24,988 nucleotides of DNA, from positions 1-24,988 of IMG/VR virus record IMGVR_UViG_3300025383_000100; one strand, given 5' to 3'. The notes beneath the pieces were generated by a model. The model was not told the DNA's origin. It saw only the letters and a program-made list of their open reading frames with translations, and ran no database searches. The DNA is from a virus. Positions 1 through 8,695 of the stretch are shown one piece after another. The number at the start of each line of letters is the position of its first letter. The first letter of the stretch is position 1. A program made the translations under genes and the position numbers.

Positions 1-276
1 GGCGTTATTTTGTAAAGAGTGATGAAAGACTTGCAAAACAACGGTGTAATCAACGCGTTTCCAGCCATTAGTTGCGCCACCGATTGCAAGACGGGTTTCG
101 CGCTCGCTCTGGATGAAAATTACGGCGGCGGCTCGACTCATCTGCCCTGCCGTTGCATTTACCTGAAAGTTGATGCGCTTTGGAAAGGATGTAAAGACTT
201 GGTTGAGGGTAGGGATAGCTGCCCCAACAAGATAGGAGTTGAGGGTTGCCCTGAGATTGGCGCGACCTGCTGCCAC
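1..276 (-). CDS. Partial head-tail joining / tail-terminator-like protein
   Basis: The reading frame is open for 92 codons from a GTG at 276 and runs off the left edge, so only the N-terminus is present. The GTG shares its G with the TAG stop of the adaptor gene (TAGTG overlap), which indicates translational coupling and decides the start. The end of the visible part reads GGATNGWKRVDYTVVLQVFHHS. The position directly after a head-tail adaptor and the Gly-rich turn followed by an alternating beta strand fit the tail-terminator or head-closure proteins of siphoviruses. That role is inferred mainly from gene order. A generic minor structural protein is the alternative. Confidence 0.6.
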   Translation of the reverse strand, partial: MAAGRANLRATLNSYLVGAAIPTLNQVFTSFPKRINFQVNATAGQMSRAAAVIFIQSERETRLAIGGATNGWKRVDYTVVLQVFHHSLQNNA

Positions 277-1172
277 TAGCGCATCCTTCGGAACGGAGAT
301 AGTAGCTGCTTGGCAAGGGCAAGGTCTGAGCCAATAATCTCTTGGACGCTTGGCCCTGATGTTGCTCTGGTAGTGACTGCCATCGTAAGGGAGTTATCTC
401 CACGCACTTTGAGGAAATCTGTGGTGGCTAAGATTGCCGCTTCCTTAACTGATTGTGGCATATTGCCAACCGCTACGCCTGAAGCGTGAGTGTATTTCAG
501 GGTTCCCGTGATATTAACGGTGCTTGAGCCGTAGGCGTAGGTGGGTGAAACGACAACTTGCTCTGTGCTTGCGCCATCATAAATAGTAACTACCGTTCCA
601 GCCGTTAGACCGATTGGGTCAACCATTGTGAAAGATGTTCCACCGGCGGTAGCCGCTGAAATGTTTCCGTTACAGAATCCGGCGCAGTAGTTGTAAGAAG
701 CATAAATGCGAGAGCGCGTAGATGGTGGAAAGCCAAAAGATAGTGGGCCTTGTGATGAGTAGGAAAGCCCGACCTGACTCATTGGGTAGATAACTTGGGA
801 CTTCTCAAACCAGCATGATTGAAGTGCACCATCGGAAACGGCAGTCATGTTGGTAGGGGTCACGCCATAAGAAAGGCTATTGAGGGATACGATGTTGTTG
901 TAGTCTGGCGAGAGAATGAGAAATCCCTCTTGGCTGATACGGGCGCGAGATTGCTCCTGAAAGTTTTGAGCAATAAGAGGTTGGTTTACATAAATATCAA
1001 TCCATGATGAGGCGCGTTGAATAACTGAAGATAACTCTGCATCCTGTTGAGCAGAGGTACCGCCAATCACAAGGTTGTTATAGTCAATCGCTGTTGGGGC
1101 GTTTTTATACTCAGCGATTGTTAAATAAGAACCTGACTGAAACTGTGTGATTGGCGATACTGCTGCGACCAT
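276..1172 (-). CDS. Head-to-tail adaptor (connector) protein
   Basis: A 298-residue protein three genes after the capsid, where siphoviruses encode the ring protein joining portal to tail. The N-terminal part has helices typical of gp6/gp15-type adaptors (around residues 42-66, QQDAELSSVIQRASSWIDIY). The C-terminal part ends in a helical segment (VKEAAILATTDFLKVRG, about 242-258) and a basic end, FRRMR. Between them, about residues 75-235, lies an extended beta-rich Gly/Thr/Ser section, which makes the protein longer than ordinary adaptors and may be an inserted beta domain. The ATG has GGAG upstream, overlapping the stop of the zinc-ribbon gene. The role is inferred from position and fold pattern, not from a diagnostic motif. 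Confidence 0.6.
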   Translation of the reverse strand: MVAAVSPITQFQSGSYLTIAEYKNAPTAIDYNNLVIGGTSAQQDAELSSVIQRASSWIDIYVNQPLIAQNFQEQSRARISQEGFLILSPDYNNIVSLNSLSYGVTPTNMTAVSDGALQSCWFEKSQVIYPMSQVGLSYSSQGPLSFGFPPSTRSRIYASYNYCAGFCNGNISAATAGGTSFTMVDPIGLTAGTVVTIYDGASTEQVVVSPTYAYGSSTVNITGTLKYTHASGVAVGNMPQSVKEAAILATTDFLKVRGDNSLTMAVTTRATSGPSVQEIIGSDLALAKQLLSPFRRMR

Positions 1173-1174
1173 GT

Positions 1175-1462
1175 TTAATCTCCGTCTGTTTTAGGACTTG
1201 CTTGATCGTGTCCACACCGTGAACATAACTTGAACCAGCTGCCGAATCCGCACTCGGTACAAGTGTACCCTCTGTCATTATCGCCCTGCGTGTGTAATGC
1301 GAGGTTTGCCTCTGTAAAACCTTCTGCCTTGAGTGCCTTAATGTCTTTTGGATTATCTGCGCTATACAAGCCTGATCTATCTGCGCGTAATACTCTTGAA
1401 CCTGATTGCCTTTTAATCTCGACTTCTTTAGCGAAGCCATCTCTAGGAACTAAGCGTGACAC
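1175..1462 (-). CDS. Small zinc-ribbon protein of the head module
   Basis: A 95-residue protein starting at GTG 1462, preceded by AGAAAGG at good spacing. Residues 1-60 are charged and include DNPKDIKALKAEGF, which looks helical. The C-terminus carries a four-cysteine zinc-ribbon pattern: YTCTECGFGSWFKLCSRCGHD (Cys-x2-Cys, 10 residues, Cys-x2-Cys). It sits between capsid and adaptor genes, so it is probably expressed with the structural genes and may be a virion or assembly protein. I do not recognise a characterised family. Zinc binding is inferred from Cys spacing. Confidence 0.75.
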   Translation of the reverse strand: MSRLVPRDGFAKEVEIKRQSGSRVLRADRSGLYSADNPKDIKALKAEGFTEANLALHTQGDNDRGYTCTECGFGSWFKLCSRCGHDQASPKTDGD

Positions 1463-1528
1463 GATTTGCCTTTCTTATAGAACAGGGAGAGAGCCGATTA
1501 AGACCCTCTCCCCATTATTTGCTAATTA

Positions 1529-3205
1529 CTAAGCAGAAACGATTCCTGAAACTACGCCATTCCAAGCAGGAGCAGCGCAGAAGAAAGTTCCGCGGAAGTA
1601 GGTAGAGAACTCATAAGCGAACTGAGTTACAGGCCATTGGATGCCCATGTAATCCTGTACCAAGTAGTTAGACCAGACATCAGAAACCTCTGTATCAGGA
1701 ATTGGAAGGGTGTAAGAAAGAACTGGAGCAACACCCTGTGGAAGCCAAGGGTGAACAGTCAAAGGTACTGACTTTCCTGTTGTTTCGTTCACGATTCCAT
1801 TAACTACTGAACCGTAAGTAACGCCTGATGTTTCATCTTGGTTGATCTGTAGGCGGTAGTTAGCGTTTGCAGAACCCTTGATTGCATCTGAGAGTTGCTT
1901 GCGGTCTGAACCGTTAAGTAGAACCTCATCTGGATCAGCCTTTACTGAGTTGTAGAGGTTAGCGAATACAGTCTGGAACTCTGTGCCCGGATTTGTATTG
2001 CTGAAGGTTGCGTTGATGTTGTTGTTGTACCCGGTGTTAGCACCAAGAACAGTTGTCAGGATTCCATCGTAACCTGTTGCATAAGCAGAAGTATCTGCGG
2101 CTGCGCGAGTAGCGACTGCACCAGTTGTGTTGAGTGGTGCTTGGTTTCCAAGTGTTGAGGTTGCTGTTCCACCGAGGTTGAAAGTCAACGAAGTTGTGCG
2201 ACCTTGGAACTTAGCATTGGCAGCACCAGTTGTTGTGCCGACATAGATGTTGTAAGCAAGCGCACCCTGAATAGCAGTAGGGATTGTTACTGTGAGCATC
2301 TGACCCGAAGTGGTCGTTGCTGATCCAACTGATGAAACGATGGACTCACCAAAACCAGTTGATGAGATACCAGCATCAGCGGTGTAGTAGACATAGTAGG
2401 TTGTTGCGGCGATTGCCGTAACTGAACCTGCGGCAGTAGCACCTGCGACTGTTGGAGCGGTTGGTGCTGCGCCAGCGTTAAGTGAACCAGCGTAGCCTGT
2501 AGCAGTTCCACGAGCCATAAGCATCATGCGCTCTTCCATCAACATTGTTGCGTAAAGAGTAGATGTTGAGGAGAGCTGACGGAGATCCTGATAACCCAAG
2601 CCAGAGAAGTTAGCATCGAACGATACTGAATCTGAGAGGCTGTAAGAGTTGTAAGGCAAGATGATGTCATCTGATGAGTAGCTGATCTTAGAACCGCGCT
2701 CGAAGTTGATTGAACCGAATGCAGTTGTTGTTGATTCAGTAATGCCAGGCCAAATTTGTCCTTGTCCACCTGTGCCTGTACCTGTGTAACCAGTGATGCG
2801 CTTGATGCGGTGTGAAGTACCGACACCCTTCTTGCGAGGGATACGGTTACGAAGTGGTGTTGGGCGTGGTGTCAAGAGCTTTGCAGGTGCTTCGAGATCG
2901 AAGGCTGCGAAAGAAGTTGAGAGTGGGCTAGTAAGTGTGATGTCCTTTTGCATATCCTGTAATGCCAAACGCTGTGAGGCGATTGCATTGTTCAGACCTG
3001 CGAGAGCATCAGGAGCGAGTGACTTGTTGGCTGCGAGAGCCTCAAGTGCGCCTGTTGGATCAACGGCTGGAGATAATCCGTTTGAGTTTGGAAGTGAGAA
3101 GGACTTATTCAGTTCAGACTGAAATTCATCCATGAGCTTTGCGGCCTTCTTAGGAGATACATCTTCTCCAAAGAGGTCGGCAGCTTTAGGTGCTTGAAGT
3201 GCCAA
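1529..3205 (-). CDS. Major capsid protein (HK97 fold) with inserted Ig/FN3-like domain
   Basis: A 558-residue protein directly after the prohead protease, the canonical place for the capsid subunit. Residues 1-100 are helical and may be the scaffold-like delta region removed by the protease. Residues 100-240 and 360-558 show the pattern of an HK97-type shell protein, with YQDLRQL near 205, a long helix including MLMEERMMLMARG near 221-233, and a late beta section. Residues about 244-357 are a Thr/Ala/Gly-rich insert with TYYVYYTA, FGESIVSSVG, LTVTIPT and AYNIYVGT, a strand pattern typical of FN3/Ig-like domains. Such domains probably decorate the outer surface. Ordinary HK97-type subunits are roughly 300-400 residues, so the insert explains the length. 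Confidence 0.88.
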   Translation of the reverse strand: MALQAPKAADLFGEDVSPKKAAKLMDEFQSELNKSFSLPNSNGLSPAVDPTGALEALAANKSLAPDALAGLNNAIASQRLALQDMQKDITLTSPLSTSFAAFDLEAPAKLLTPRPTPLRNRIPRKKGVGTSHRIKRITGYTGTGTGGQGQIWPGITESTTTAFGSINFERGSKISYSSDDIILPYNSYSLSDSVSFDANFSGLGYQDLRQLSSTSTLYATMLMEERMMLMARGTATGYAGSLNAGAAPTAPTVAGATAAGSVTAIAATTYYVYYTADAGISSTGFGESIVSSVGSATTTSGQMLTVTIPTAIQGALAYNIYVGTTTGAANAKFQGRTTSLTFNLGGTATSTLGNQAPLNTTGAVATRAAADTSAYATGYDGILTTVLGANTGYNNNINATFSNTNPGTEFQTVFANLYNSVKADPDEVLLNGSDRKQLSDAIKGSANANYRLQINQDETSGVTYGSVVNGIVNETTGKSVPLTVHPWLPQGVAPVLSYTLPIPDTEVSDVWSNYLVQDYMGIQWPVTQFAYEFSTYFRGTFFCAAPAWNGVVSGIVSA

Positions 3206-3222
3206 TTTGTTTCCTTTCGGGG

Positions 3223-4575
3223 TTATTCCTCTGAAGGTGTTCCAGCCTTAGAGAGATATTCCTTCTCTAGTGCCTTGTAGCCTTTTGCGAGGATAGGGTC
3301 TGAGGTCGCTGATGCCTTAATGCGGTATTCAGCGGCTTTGATGAGGAGTTCGTTTGTGTCAGTTACAGCAACGCGACCAGTGCGCTTTGGGCCACCCGCG
3401 GCTGCTGCTGACTTAGCAATGACGAGTTCCGACTCAAGAGCCACCACCTTCTCTTCAGCCGCCTTTGTTGCGTTCTGAAGTTCGGTGATCTCAGCCTTGA
3501 CACTATCGGTAGCACTCTTTACTGCTTTCTCGATGATGGCCGTTACTGACTTCTCATCAAGAATCTCTGGGGTTTCTGTCGCCTTCTCTTCAAGGAGTTC
3601 TTCGGCGGCTTCGATTTTCGCTTCATCGACTGGAGCATCGGTTTCACCTTCGGCAGACTTAACACTTCCACCGAGAGAGTCTGGGGTGAGGATTGTCGCT
3701 GTTGAAACATTAGCGACTTCATTGGTAGGCGTTGCGCCGGTGACGATTGTTTGAGTCTTGCCGTGAGCGTTAGATACATCTCCGCAACCGCACTCTAGGC
3801 ACTTGGCGTGGTCAGCAGTCGCGCCGAGATTGAGAAGTGAGCCTGAAATGTCATCGCTTGCCTCATCTGCTTCGCCATCGCGGAAGTTAAAGAGGTGCTT
3901 GAGGGCAGAGAGCAGGGTATCAATATCATCGCGCTCATCTGAGTCAGTTTCAGCAATTTCGCTAGCCTCTGAAATGATGAGTTGAGCGATCCCCTTGCGA
4001 GCCGCATCATAAGACACCTGATCGAACTTAGCGGAGTCTGCGGCGATTTCCTTAATGACTTCTGCGAGCATGGATTTATCCTTTTCGGTGTATTCCTCAA
4101 CTTTGACAAGAGAGGTTTCGCCCTCTACTGACTTAGCGAGCATGAGTTTGGCATTTGGGTTTGCAGGGCGATCTACGAGAGAAACTTCTACGATTTGACC
4201 ATCGATAATTCTGCCGTTGGCGGCTTTCTGATCTCTGACAACGCGTGGGGCTTTGATTCCGATTGAGAAGCCCTTGAGGACTCCTGACTCAACTTTCTTA
4301 ACGCTGACTGGATCGACAACGAGAACTGAGATGTAGTGTCCATCGCTCTTTGCTTCGTATTCCTTAGCTACACCAGCAGCGATTGATGAGTGCTGTTCGC
4401 GGATGTTGCCACCTGACTTAAACCACTCAGGCATTGCGGCAGAGAGCCATGTGTCATCGCAGATTTGCTGGTCGATGTCTAATGAGTCATCGGTTGCCTT
4501 GCCATAGACGAGAAGTGAGCCGTCTGCTTGCTTTTCTTGCTTAACAATCGCGGCGTAGGAATTAGCGAAGTCCAT
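3223..4575 (-). CDS. Prohead serine protease fused to scaffold domain
   Basis: A 450-residue protein. The N-terminal 150 residues match the S78-type prohead protease: EVSLVDRPANPNAK at about 130-143, a probable catalytic His62 in REQHSSIAAG and Ser104 in KGFSIG. It cleaves capsid and scaffold proteins during head maturation. The rest is acidic and Ala/Glu-rich, with a long predicted coiled coil at about 310-392, as expected of a scaffold. Residues 256-271 contain a Cys/His cluster (HAKCLECGCGD and a later His) that could bind metal. The ATG follows GGAGC. No separate scaffold gene was seen between protease and capsid, so this protein probably supplies both functions. Confidence 0.88.
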   Translation of the reverse strand: MDFANSYAAIVKQEKQADGSLLVYGKATDDSLDIDQQICDDTWLSAAMPEWFKSGGNIREQHSSIAAGVAKEYEAKSDGHYISVLVVDPVSVKKVESGVLKGFSIGIKAPRVVRDQKAANGRIIDGQIVEVSLVDRPANPNAKLMLAKSVEGETSLVKVEEYTEKDKSMLAEVIKEIAADSAKFDQVSYDAARKGIAQLIISEASEIAETDSDERDDIDTLLSALKHLFNFRDGEADEASDDISGSLLNLGATADHAKCLECGCGDVSNAHGKTQTIVTGATPTNEVANVSTATILTPDSLGGSVKSAEGETDAPVDEAKIEAAEELLEEKATETPEILDEKSVTAIIEKAVKSATDSVKAEITELQNATKAAEEKVVALESELVIAKSAAAAGGPKRTGRVAVTDTNELLIKAAEYRIKASATSDPILAKGYKALEKEYLSKAGTPSEE

Positions 4576-4584
4576 TTTGCTCCT

Positions 4585-4872
4585 TTAGGCTGAATAGATG
4601 ACTGAAACTGCGCCGGCTGAAGTACCTGCGGCTGAAATTGCGTAAATTGAATCGTTGCCGTTCATCCACACCTGTAGCGCACCTGTAGTTGCGGCAATTA
4701 AGTGTCCGCCATTTCCACCTGCTGTTGCAACTGCAACTGTTGAATCGCCAACATAGATAGCGGCTGAATCACGATTTTGAATTTGAACAGCCACACCCTT
4801 TACGCCATTTGGAATAGTGACAAGCAAAGTTGGAGTTGTTCCGACTGTTACATTTGTGTGGATAAGAGCCAT
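4585..4872 (-). CDS. Small beta-rich virion protein, possible decoration protein
   Basis: A 95-residue protein with almost no charge and alternating hydrophobic and Thr/Gly/Ser residues (TLLVTIPNGVKGVAVQIQN, AIYVGDSTVA, ALQVWMNGNDSIYAIS). This indicates a compact beta sandwich or jelly-roll-like fold. It lies between the MuF gene and the protease, in the head operon, where decoration or head-fibre proteins are sometimes encoded. There are no Cys residues and no signal peptide. I do not recognise a named family. Decoration is an inference from size, composition and position. Confidence 0.65.
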   Translation of the reverse strand: MALIHTNVTVGTTPTLLVTIPNGVKGVAVQIQNRDSAAIYVGDSTVAVATAGGNGGHLIAATTGALQVWMNGNDSIYAISAAGTSAGAVSVIYSA

Positions 4873-4915
4873 TGTTTTCCTTCTCTCGGATTATTGTTAA
4901 ATTGTAATGGTTATT

Positions 4916-5797
4916 TTAATTGTCTGCGTTAAGTGCTGCATCTAAAGCCGCTGAGTAATCATAAGTTGTGTAATCAATAGCGGCTGGAGTTGTAGAACAT
5001 CGGCAATTTGGGTGAACAGGTAACTCGTCAGGGGCTACGCCATTGGAAAAGGTTTCATCGATGCCGATAACTTCCCCGTCAATGTCGCACTCTTCGCAAG
5101 GATCAACAGCTACCCACTCGATTTGCTCAACTCCTAGTGCTTGATAAGAGTCCATGTTTGCGGCGTTTGCGGCGCGTGAACCCTCAGTAAGCGCGATCAT
5201 TAAAGAACGCTCAGGAGTAGAAAGTGAGTCTTGGATCATTGAAGCCAAGTGAGTCGGGCTAGCACCTATGGCGAATCCGTCAGCCAACTTGCTTCCGAGT
5301 AGGTCATAACTCGTTGTCTTCATGTCTAGGGATTTAATCTTTATCCCGTTGAGTAACTTCTCTAACCCGCCAGGCGGTTTGAGTAACGCTTCAGCCGCAG
5401 GGTTGCCGGGTTTCCATGTGTCCCAGTTAAACGCGCCTTCTAATGCTTGAAGGGCAAACTCGCCAGGGTTCCAGTTATGCGGTGGGGCTTTAACCGCTTT
5501 GGTTTTGCGTAACTTACCTACTGCCTCATAAGCCGATACAACGCCCGTCACATACATCTGCGCGTAATGCTGGCGAAGTGCGACCTCTAGGGCTTGGTGG
5601 TCTAGGGTCACATTATGCATCGCCCATGCTCTAGCTCTCGCCCTGTCCTGAGAAATAAACTCAGAAACGGTCGGGTGAGTGTGCGCGTAATCTGCGACTA
5701 CTTTTCTAGCATCTACGCTTTTAGCAAGCGCGGCGCGTATCTTGACTGCTGAATTACTAGCGATGCGCCCATCAACTTGATGGACTCCTAGAGTCAT
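4916..5797 (-). CDS. MuF-like capsid morphogenesis protein
   Basis: A 293-residue protein whose ATG overlaps the portal stop by four bases (ATGA), so it is coupled to the portal. The C-terminal signature is that of the phage Mu gpF / SPP1 gp7 family: a helix LTEGSRAANAANMDSYQALG, then DPCEECDIDGEVIG, then LPVHPNCRCSTTPA. Cys234, Cys237, His262, Cys265 and Cys267 are the conserved metal-binding set. Family members are minor head proteins that bind the portal and act in head assembly or DNA delivery. The N-terminal half is helical and shows no other domain. Confidence 0.88.
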   Translation of the reverse strand: MTLGVHQVDGRIASNSAVKIRAALAKSVDARKVVADYAHTHPTVSEFISQDRARARAWAMHNVTLDHQALEVALRQHYAQMYVTGVVSAYEAVGKLRKTKAVKAPPHNWNPGEFALQALEGAFNWDTWKPGNPAAEALLKPPGGLEKLLNGIKIKSLDMKTTSYDLLGSKLADGFAIGASPTHLASMIQDSLSTPERSLMIALTEGSRAANAANMDSYQALGVEQIEWVAVDPCEECDIDGEVIGIDETFSNGVAPDELPVHPNCRCSTTPAAIDYTTYDYSAALDAALNADN

Positions 5798-8400
5798 GTC
5801 AGATAAGCCTTAGCCAGAGATTTCATCGTGTCGGTATCGCCGTCAAAGTAGCAGCGATTTAGAGCATCCCCCACGATTGGGTCTAGGGCTTTGAACTCAA
5901 ACTGGCGAGCGCGTTTTCCTTTACTAGCCCACTTGAGAAACGCCTTCACTTCAACGCTGGCTTCCTTAGCGGTGTCGGGAGTGCCGACCCAGACCGGAAC
6001 TTGATCCATGCCTAGAAGCCACATCGCTAGGAGGCGGTGGTGTCCATCGATAATGACCTGCTTCTCGCCATCGTCATACACGAGAGGGAAGTTGCGGTAC
6101 GGCTTTAGTGATTGCCCCATTGTCTTGATGCGATCTTCAACCTTTGATCTGTCAAGGACAGTGTCGGTTGCGTAAAGGTCTTTTACTGGCACAAGTTTCA
6201 ACTCTGCCTTTTGCCAGACATCAGGGTCTACCGCGATTTGGTCTGTGACTTCCCAGGGCGACTCTACGAAGTCACTAGGGTTATCCTCAGTTGAGACAGC
6301 ATTGCCGGCTGGATTAGGCAGAACATTGAGTCGGCTCATAGCAATTTCGGCTTCAGCCTCGGAAGGTACTCCGGCTTTATCAACTGACGCGCTTTTTAGA
6401 GCCGCGATCTGTTGTCCAAGTGCATAGATTTCCTGAGTGCCTACTCCGCCTTCATTTGCCTTACCAGCATTGAGCATACTTCTTGCTGCGTCATTGAGGT
6501 CTGCCTTGCCGCGAGAGTTTTCCGAGATTCGATTTTCTAGGGCTTGCCGAGCGTCTGATAGATGATTGGCTGCCTCGGTATTACCGAAAGAAGATACGCG
6601 ATCTTGGATTTGGTTCAGCTGCGGAATGATTTTGTCTTTAATGGTTGACTCAGTTTTACCGCCGCCTCCGCTAGAGAAACGCCCTGTCTCATCGTGATTG
6701 TCATTGTATTTGTTGAGGGCTTTTTCTTCAGCAGGTTTTGGCTCAGTTGGTTTTGGCTGCTCTGTTTCGGTCTGTGCAGTTGTAGGAGCCATTGGATCGA
6801 CTTCATCTTGAACATTCTCAACACCAGCAATAGGCGCGGCAGCGTTCACGATTCCCTCTGGGCTAAAGAGGAACACGCCATTACCAGCGACAAGGATTGG
6901 CTGATCGGCGGCTGGAGTATCTAGGAGAGGCAAGCCCAACTCTGAACGGCGTTCATTGATTGTCTTTGTGCCACCGCGTAATTCAAGGTCTGACTTCTTA
7001 GCCATTTCCTCATCGTCACGGATTTCAGAAACCATGAACTTAAACTCTAGCTCGCGTGGCATACTTAAATAGGTATAAGAGATGTTGGTGAGCATCTTAG
7101 AAATCCATTGAGCCAAAGGCGCGACACCGATTGACTGCGCGGCCTCTGCCTCTCCTGCTTGATGACCTGATGCGCCGAGTCCACCCTTTTGAGAGAAGCC
7201 GATCTCAGTTGGCAGAACGCCGAAGTGACCTGTGATTGAGGTAATTAAATATTCATCTAGCGCGGCTTTGAACTTCTCGCCGTAGCCCTCATAGAACTCA
7301 GGCTTCAGACCAGAAGGCAAGATAAGAGCGCGTTTGCGTTGCTCTGTCTGCCCTGCCAAATTGTCGTTAATAATGTTTTCATACTGCTTCATTACGAGAG
7401 GGTCATTACCGAAGTCAGCATCTGAGGTAAGCATCATCTCGGGGGTAACGCCATCGGTGTATTCAGCGCGTAACCATTGCTGGCGGCGTAAGTAAAGATC
7501 GGCTAGGGGTAGGCAACGCTCTACTGGAGATGAGCCATAAACGGAGTTAGCGCGGCGGTTTCGGATGAAGTAAGAAAGATCATCTGATGAGAACTCGCCA
7601 TCTGCCTTAACATCGTCAGAGTTAGCCATAAACTCGGAGCGAGGGAAGCCATAGAGAATCTGCTGATAGGCAGCCTGTGGAGCCATTGGGCGCATACCGC
7701 GATCATCAAGCATTGGCTTAATAGTCGAGCCGTCTAAAATCTGAAAGCCGTATAAATCCCCACCAACTGTTTTCTGAGGCCAGATAGCCCACGCATCTAG
7801 CACAAGGATTTCCTCTAGCGACATCATCATCCAGTCAATGAAGGTCAGTCCATTAGCCTTATCTGGATTTTCCCAAAATGTCCTAAGTCGGTAAATCTCA
7901 TCGGAGAACTTAGAACGAGCTTGTGACATGGCGCGAACATGATCGCCACCGATTTCGGAGATAATCTTTTCGCTTGCATCTTGAGCGATAACGATGTCCC
8001 AATCTAAACCTGAAATCTTAGCCTTTAATACTTCGATGCAACGGCGCACAATGTCAATTTGCTCTGCTGCTCCGCGAAGTGTTTTGAATTGAACGAGTTT
8101 CTGCTCTGTCCCGATATTAAGGTTCTGAGCGACTTGGTATTCATAGCGGCGAGGATCTGCTCTGCCGTCATCGCGTAATGGGTTGATTGCGCCCGGCATG
8201 ATCGGCTGACCGGGGCCGAAAGGAACGCCCGACATAAGGGGATTGCGTTGTAAGGGAGTCTGTGCGCCGTATGTGTTTTGCTGGTTAGCATCTCGCATCT
8301 GTTGTTCAGACATAACGACTGCGCCAGCAGGTAAGTTACTCGGAGCCTTCTCGATCTGTGCATCTACGATTGCTTTTGCTAGACGGTCTAATAGACCCAT
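5794..8400 (-). CDS. Portal protein with C-terminal ParB-like domain
   Basis: An 868-residue protein preceded by GGGGGACAC-ATG. Residues about 85-500 have the portal pattern, including YGSSPVERCLPLADLYLRRQ, LPSGLKPEFYEG and ITGHFGVLPTEIGFSQKGG. Portal dodecamers form the DNA channel and dock the terminase. A Pro/Glu/Thr linker (about 540-560) leads to NKYNDNHDETGRFSSGGGG, a short motif often seen at domain joins of phage head proteins. A helical section follows. Residues about 735-810 then form a ParB/Srx-like domain with VPVKDLYAT and IIDGHHRLLAMWLLG (motif at 783-790). Ordinary portals are about 400-550 residues, so the extra 300 are an added domain. Whether it is an active nuclease or NTPase is unknown. 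Confidence 0.88.
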   Translation of the reverse strand: MGLLDRLAKAIVDAQIEKAPSNLPAGAVVMSEQQMRDANQQNTYGAQTPLQRNPLMSGVPFGPGQPIMPGAINPLRDDGRADPRRYEYQVAQNLNIGTEQKLVQFKTLRGAAEQIDIVRRCIEVLKAKISGLDWDIVIAQDASEKIISEIGGDHVRAMSQARSKFSDEIYRLRTFWENPDKANGLTFIDWMMMSLEEILVLDAWAIWPQKTVGGDLYGFQILDGSTIKPMLDDRGMRPMAPQAAYQQILYGFPRSEFMANSDDVKADGEFSSDDLSYFIRNRRANSVYGSSPVERCLPLADLYLRRQQWLRAEYTDGVTPEMMLTSDADFGNDPLVMKQYENIINDNLAGQTEQRKRALILPSGLKPEFYEGYGEKFKAALDEYLITSITGHFGVLPTEIGFSQKGGLGASGHQAGEAEAAQSIGVAPLAQWISKMLTNISYTYLSMPRELEFKFMVSEIRDDEEMAKKSDLELRGGTKTINERRSELGLPLLDTPAADQPILVAGNGVFLFSPEGIVNAAAPIAGVENVQDEVDPMAPTTAQTETEQPKPTEPKPAEEKALNKYNDNHDETGRFSSGGGGKTESTIKDKIIPQLNQIQDRVSSFGNTEAANHLSDARQALENRISENSRGKADLNDAARSMLNAGKANEGGVGTQEIYALGQQIAALKSASVDKAGVPSEAEAEIAMSRLNVLPNPAGNAVSTEDNPSDFVESPWEVTDQIAVDPDVWQKAELKLVPVKDLYATDTVLDRSKVEDRIKTMGQSLKPYRNFPLVYDDGEKQVIIDGHHRLLAMWLLGMDQVPVWVGTPDTAKEASVEVKAFLKWASKGKRARQFEFKALDPIVGDALNRCYFDGDTDTMKSLAKAYLT

Positions 8401-8444
8401 GTGTCCCCCATTAGTTATGCCTCTTGTAATTCAGGCTAGTGTTG

Positions 8445-8675
8445 TTATTCTTGAACAGGCAAAGCTGATAGAACATCTTGATGGACTTTGATAGCTGTTT
8501 CAAGAACTGCCAAAGCTTCATCAGCTGCGGTAACGCCTTCTGTGCTTCCAGAAGAAACAGCTACTTGCTTGTTAAGGTCATGCTGGTATGCCTCACTAGC
8601 AAACTGAGTAATGCGCTGCTGTAGTAGGTTGCGCTTCTGCTCGTCTGTAAGTAGTGCTGAGTAATCTATTGCCAT
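8445..8675 (-). CDS. Small helical protein of unknown function
   Basis: A 76-residue protein starting MAIDYSALLTDEQKRN. I chose the ATG at 8675 because AGAAAGAG stands about 6 bases upstream. A longer frame from 8714 would intrude into the preceding fibre gene and adds a basic stretch with no support. The sequence is predicted helical throughout and acidic at its C-terminus (ALPVQE). It sits between the fibre cassette and the portal. I recognise no family. Its co-transcription with head genes suggests a virion or assembly role, but this is only inference. Confidence 0.7.
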   Translation of the reverse strand: MAIDYSALLTDEQKRNLLQQRITQFASEAYQHDLNKQVAVSSGSTEGVTAADEALAVLETAIKVHQDVLSALPVQE

Positions 8676-8695
8676 TTTATTTCTCTTTCTGTTAG

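Noticed and set aside
68-403. Minus frame of 111 residues and plus frame 19-279 at the left end
   Set aside because: Both lie over the adaptor gene end and the partial GTG-started gene, whose frame gives a more protein-like sequence and a TAGTG joint.
3485-3754. Plus-strand frames over the protease and capsid genes
   Set aside because: They are shadows of long minus-strand genes with strong family motifs.
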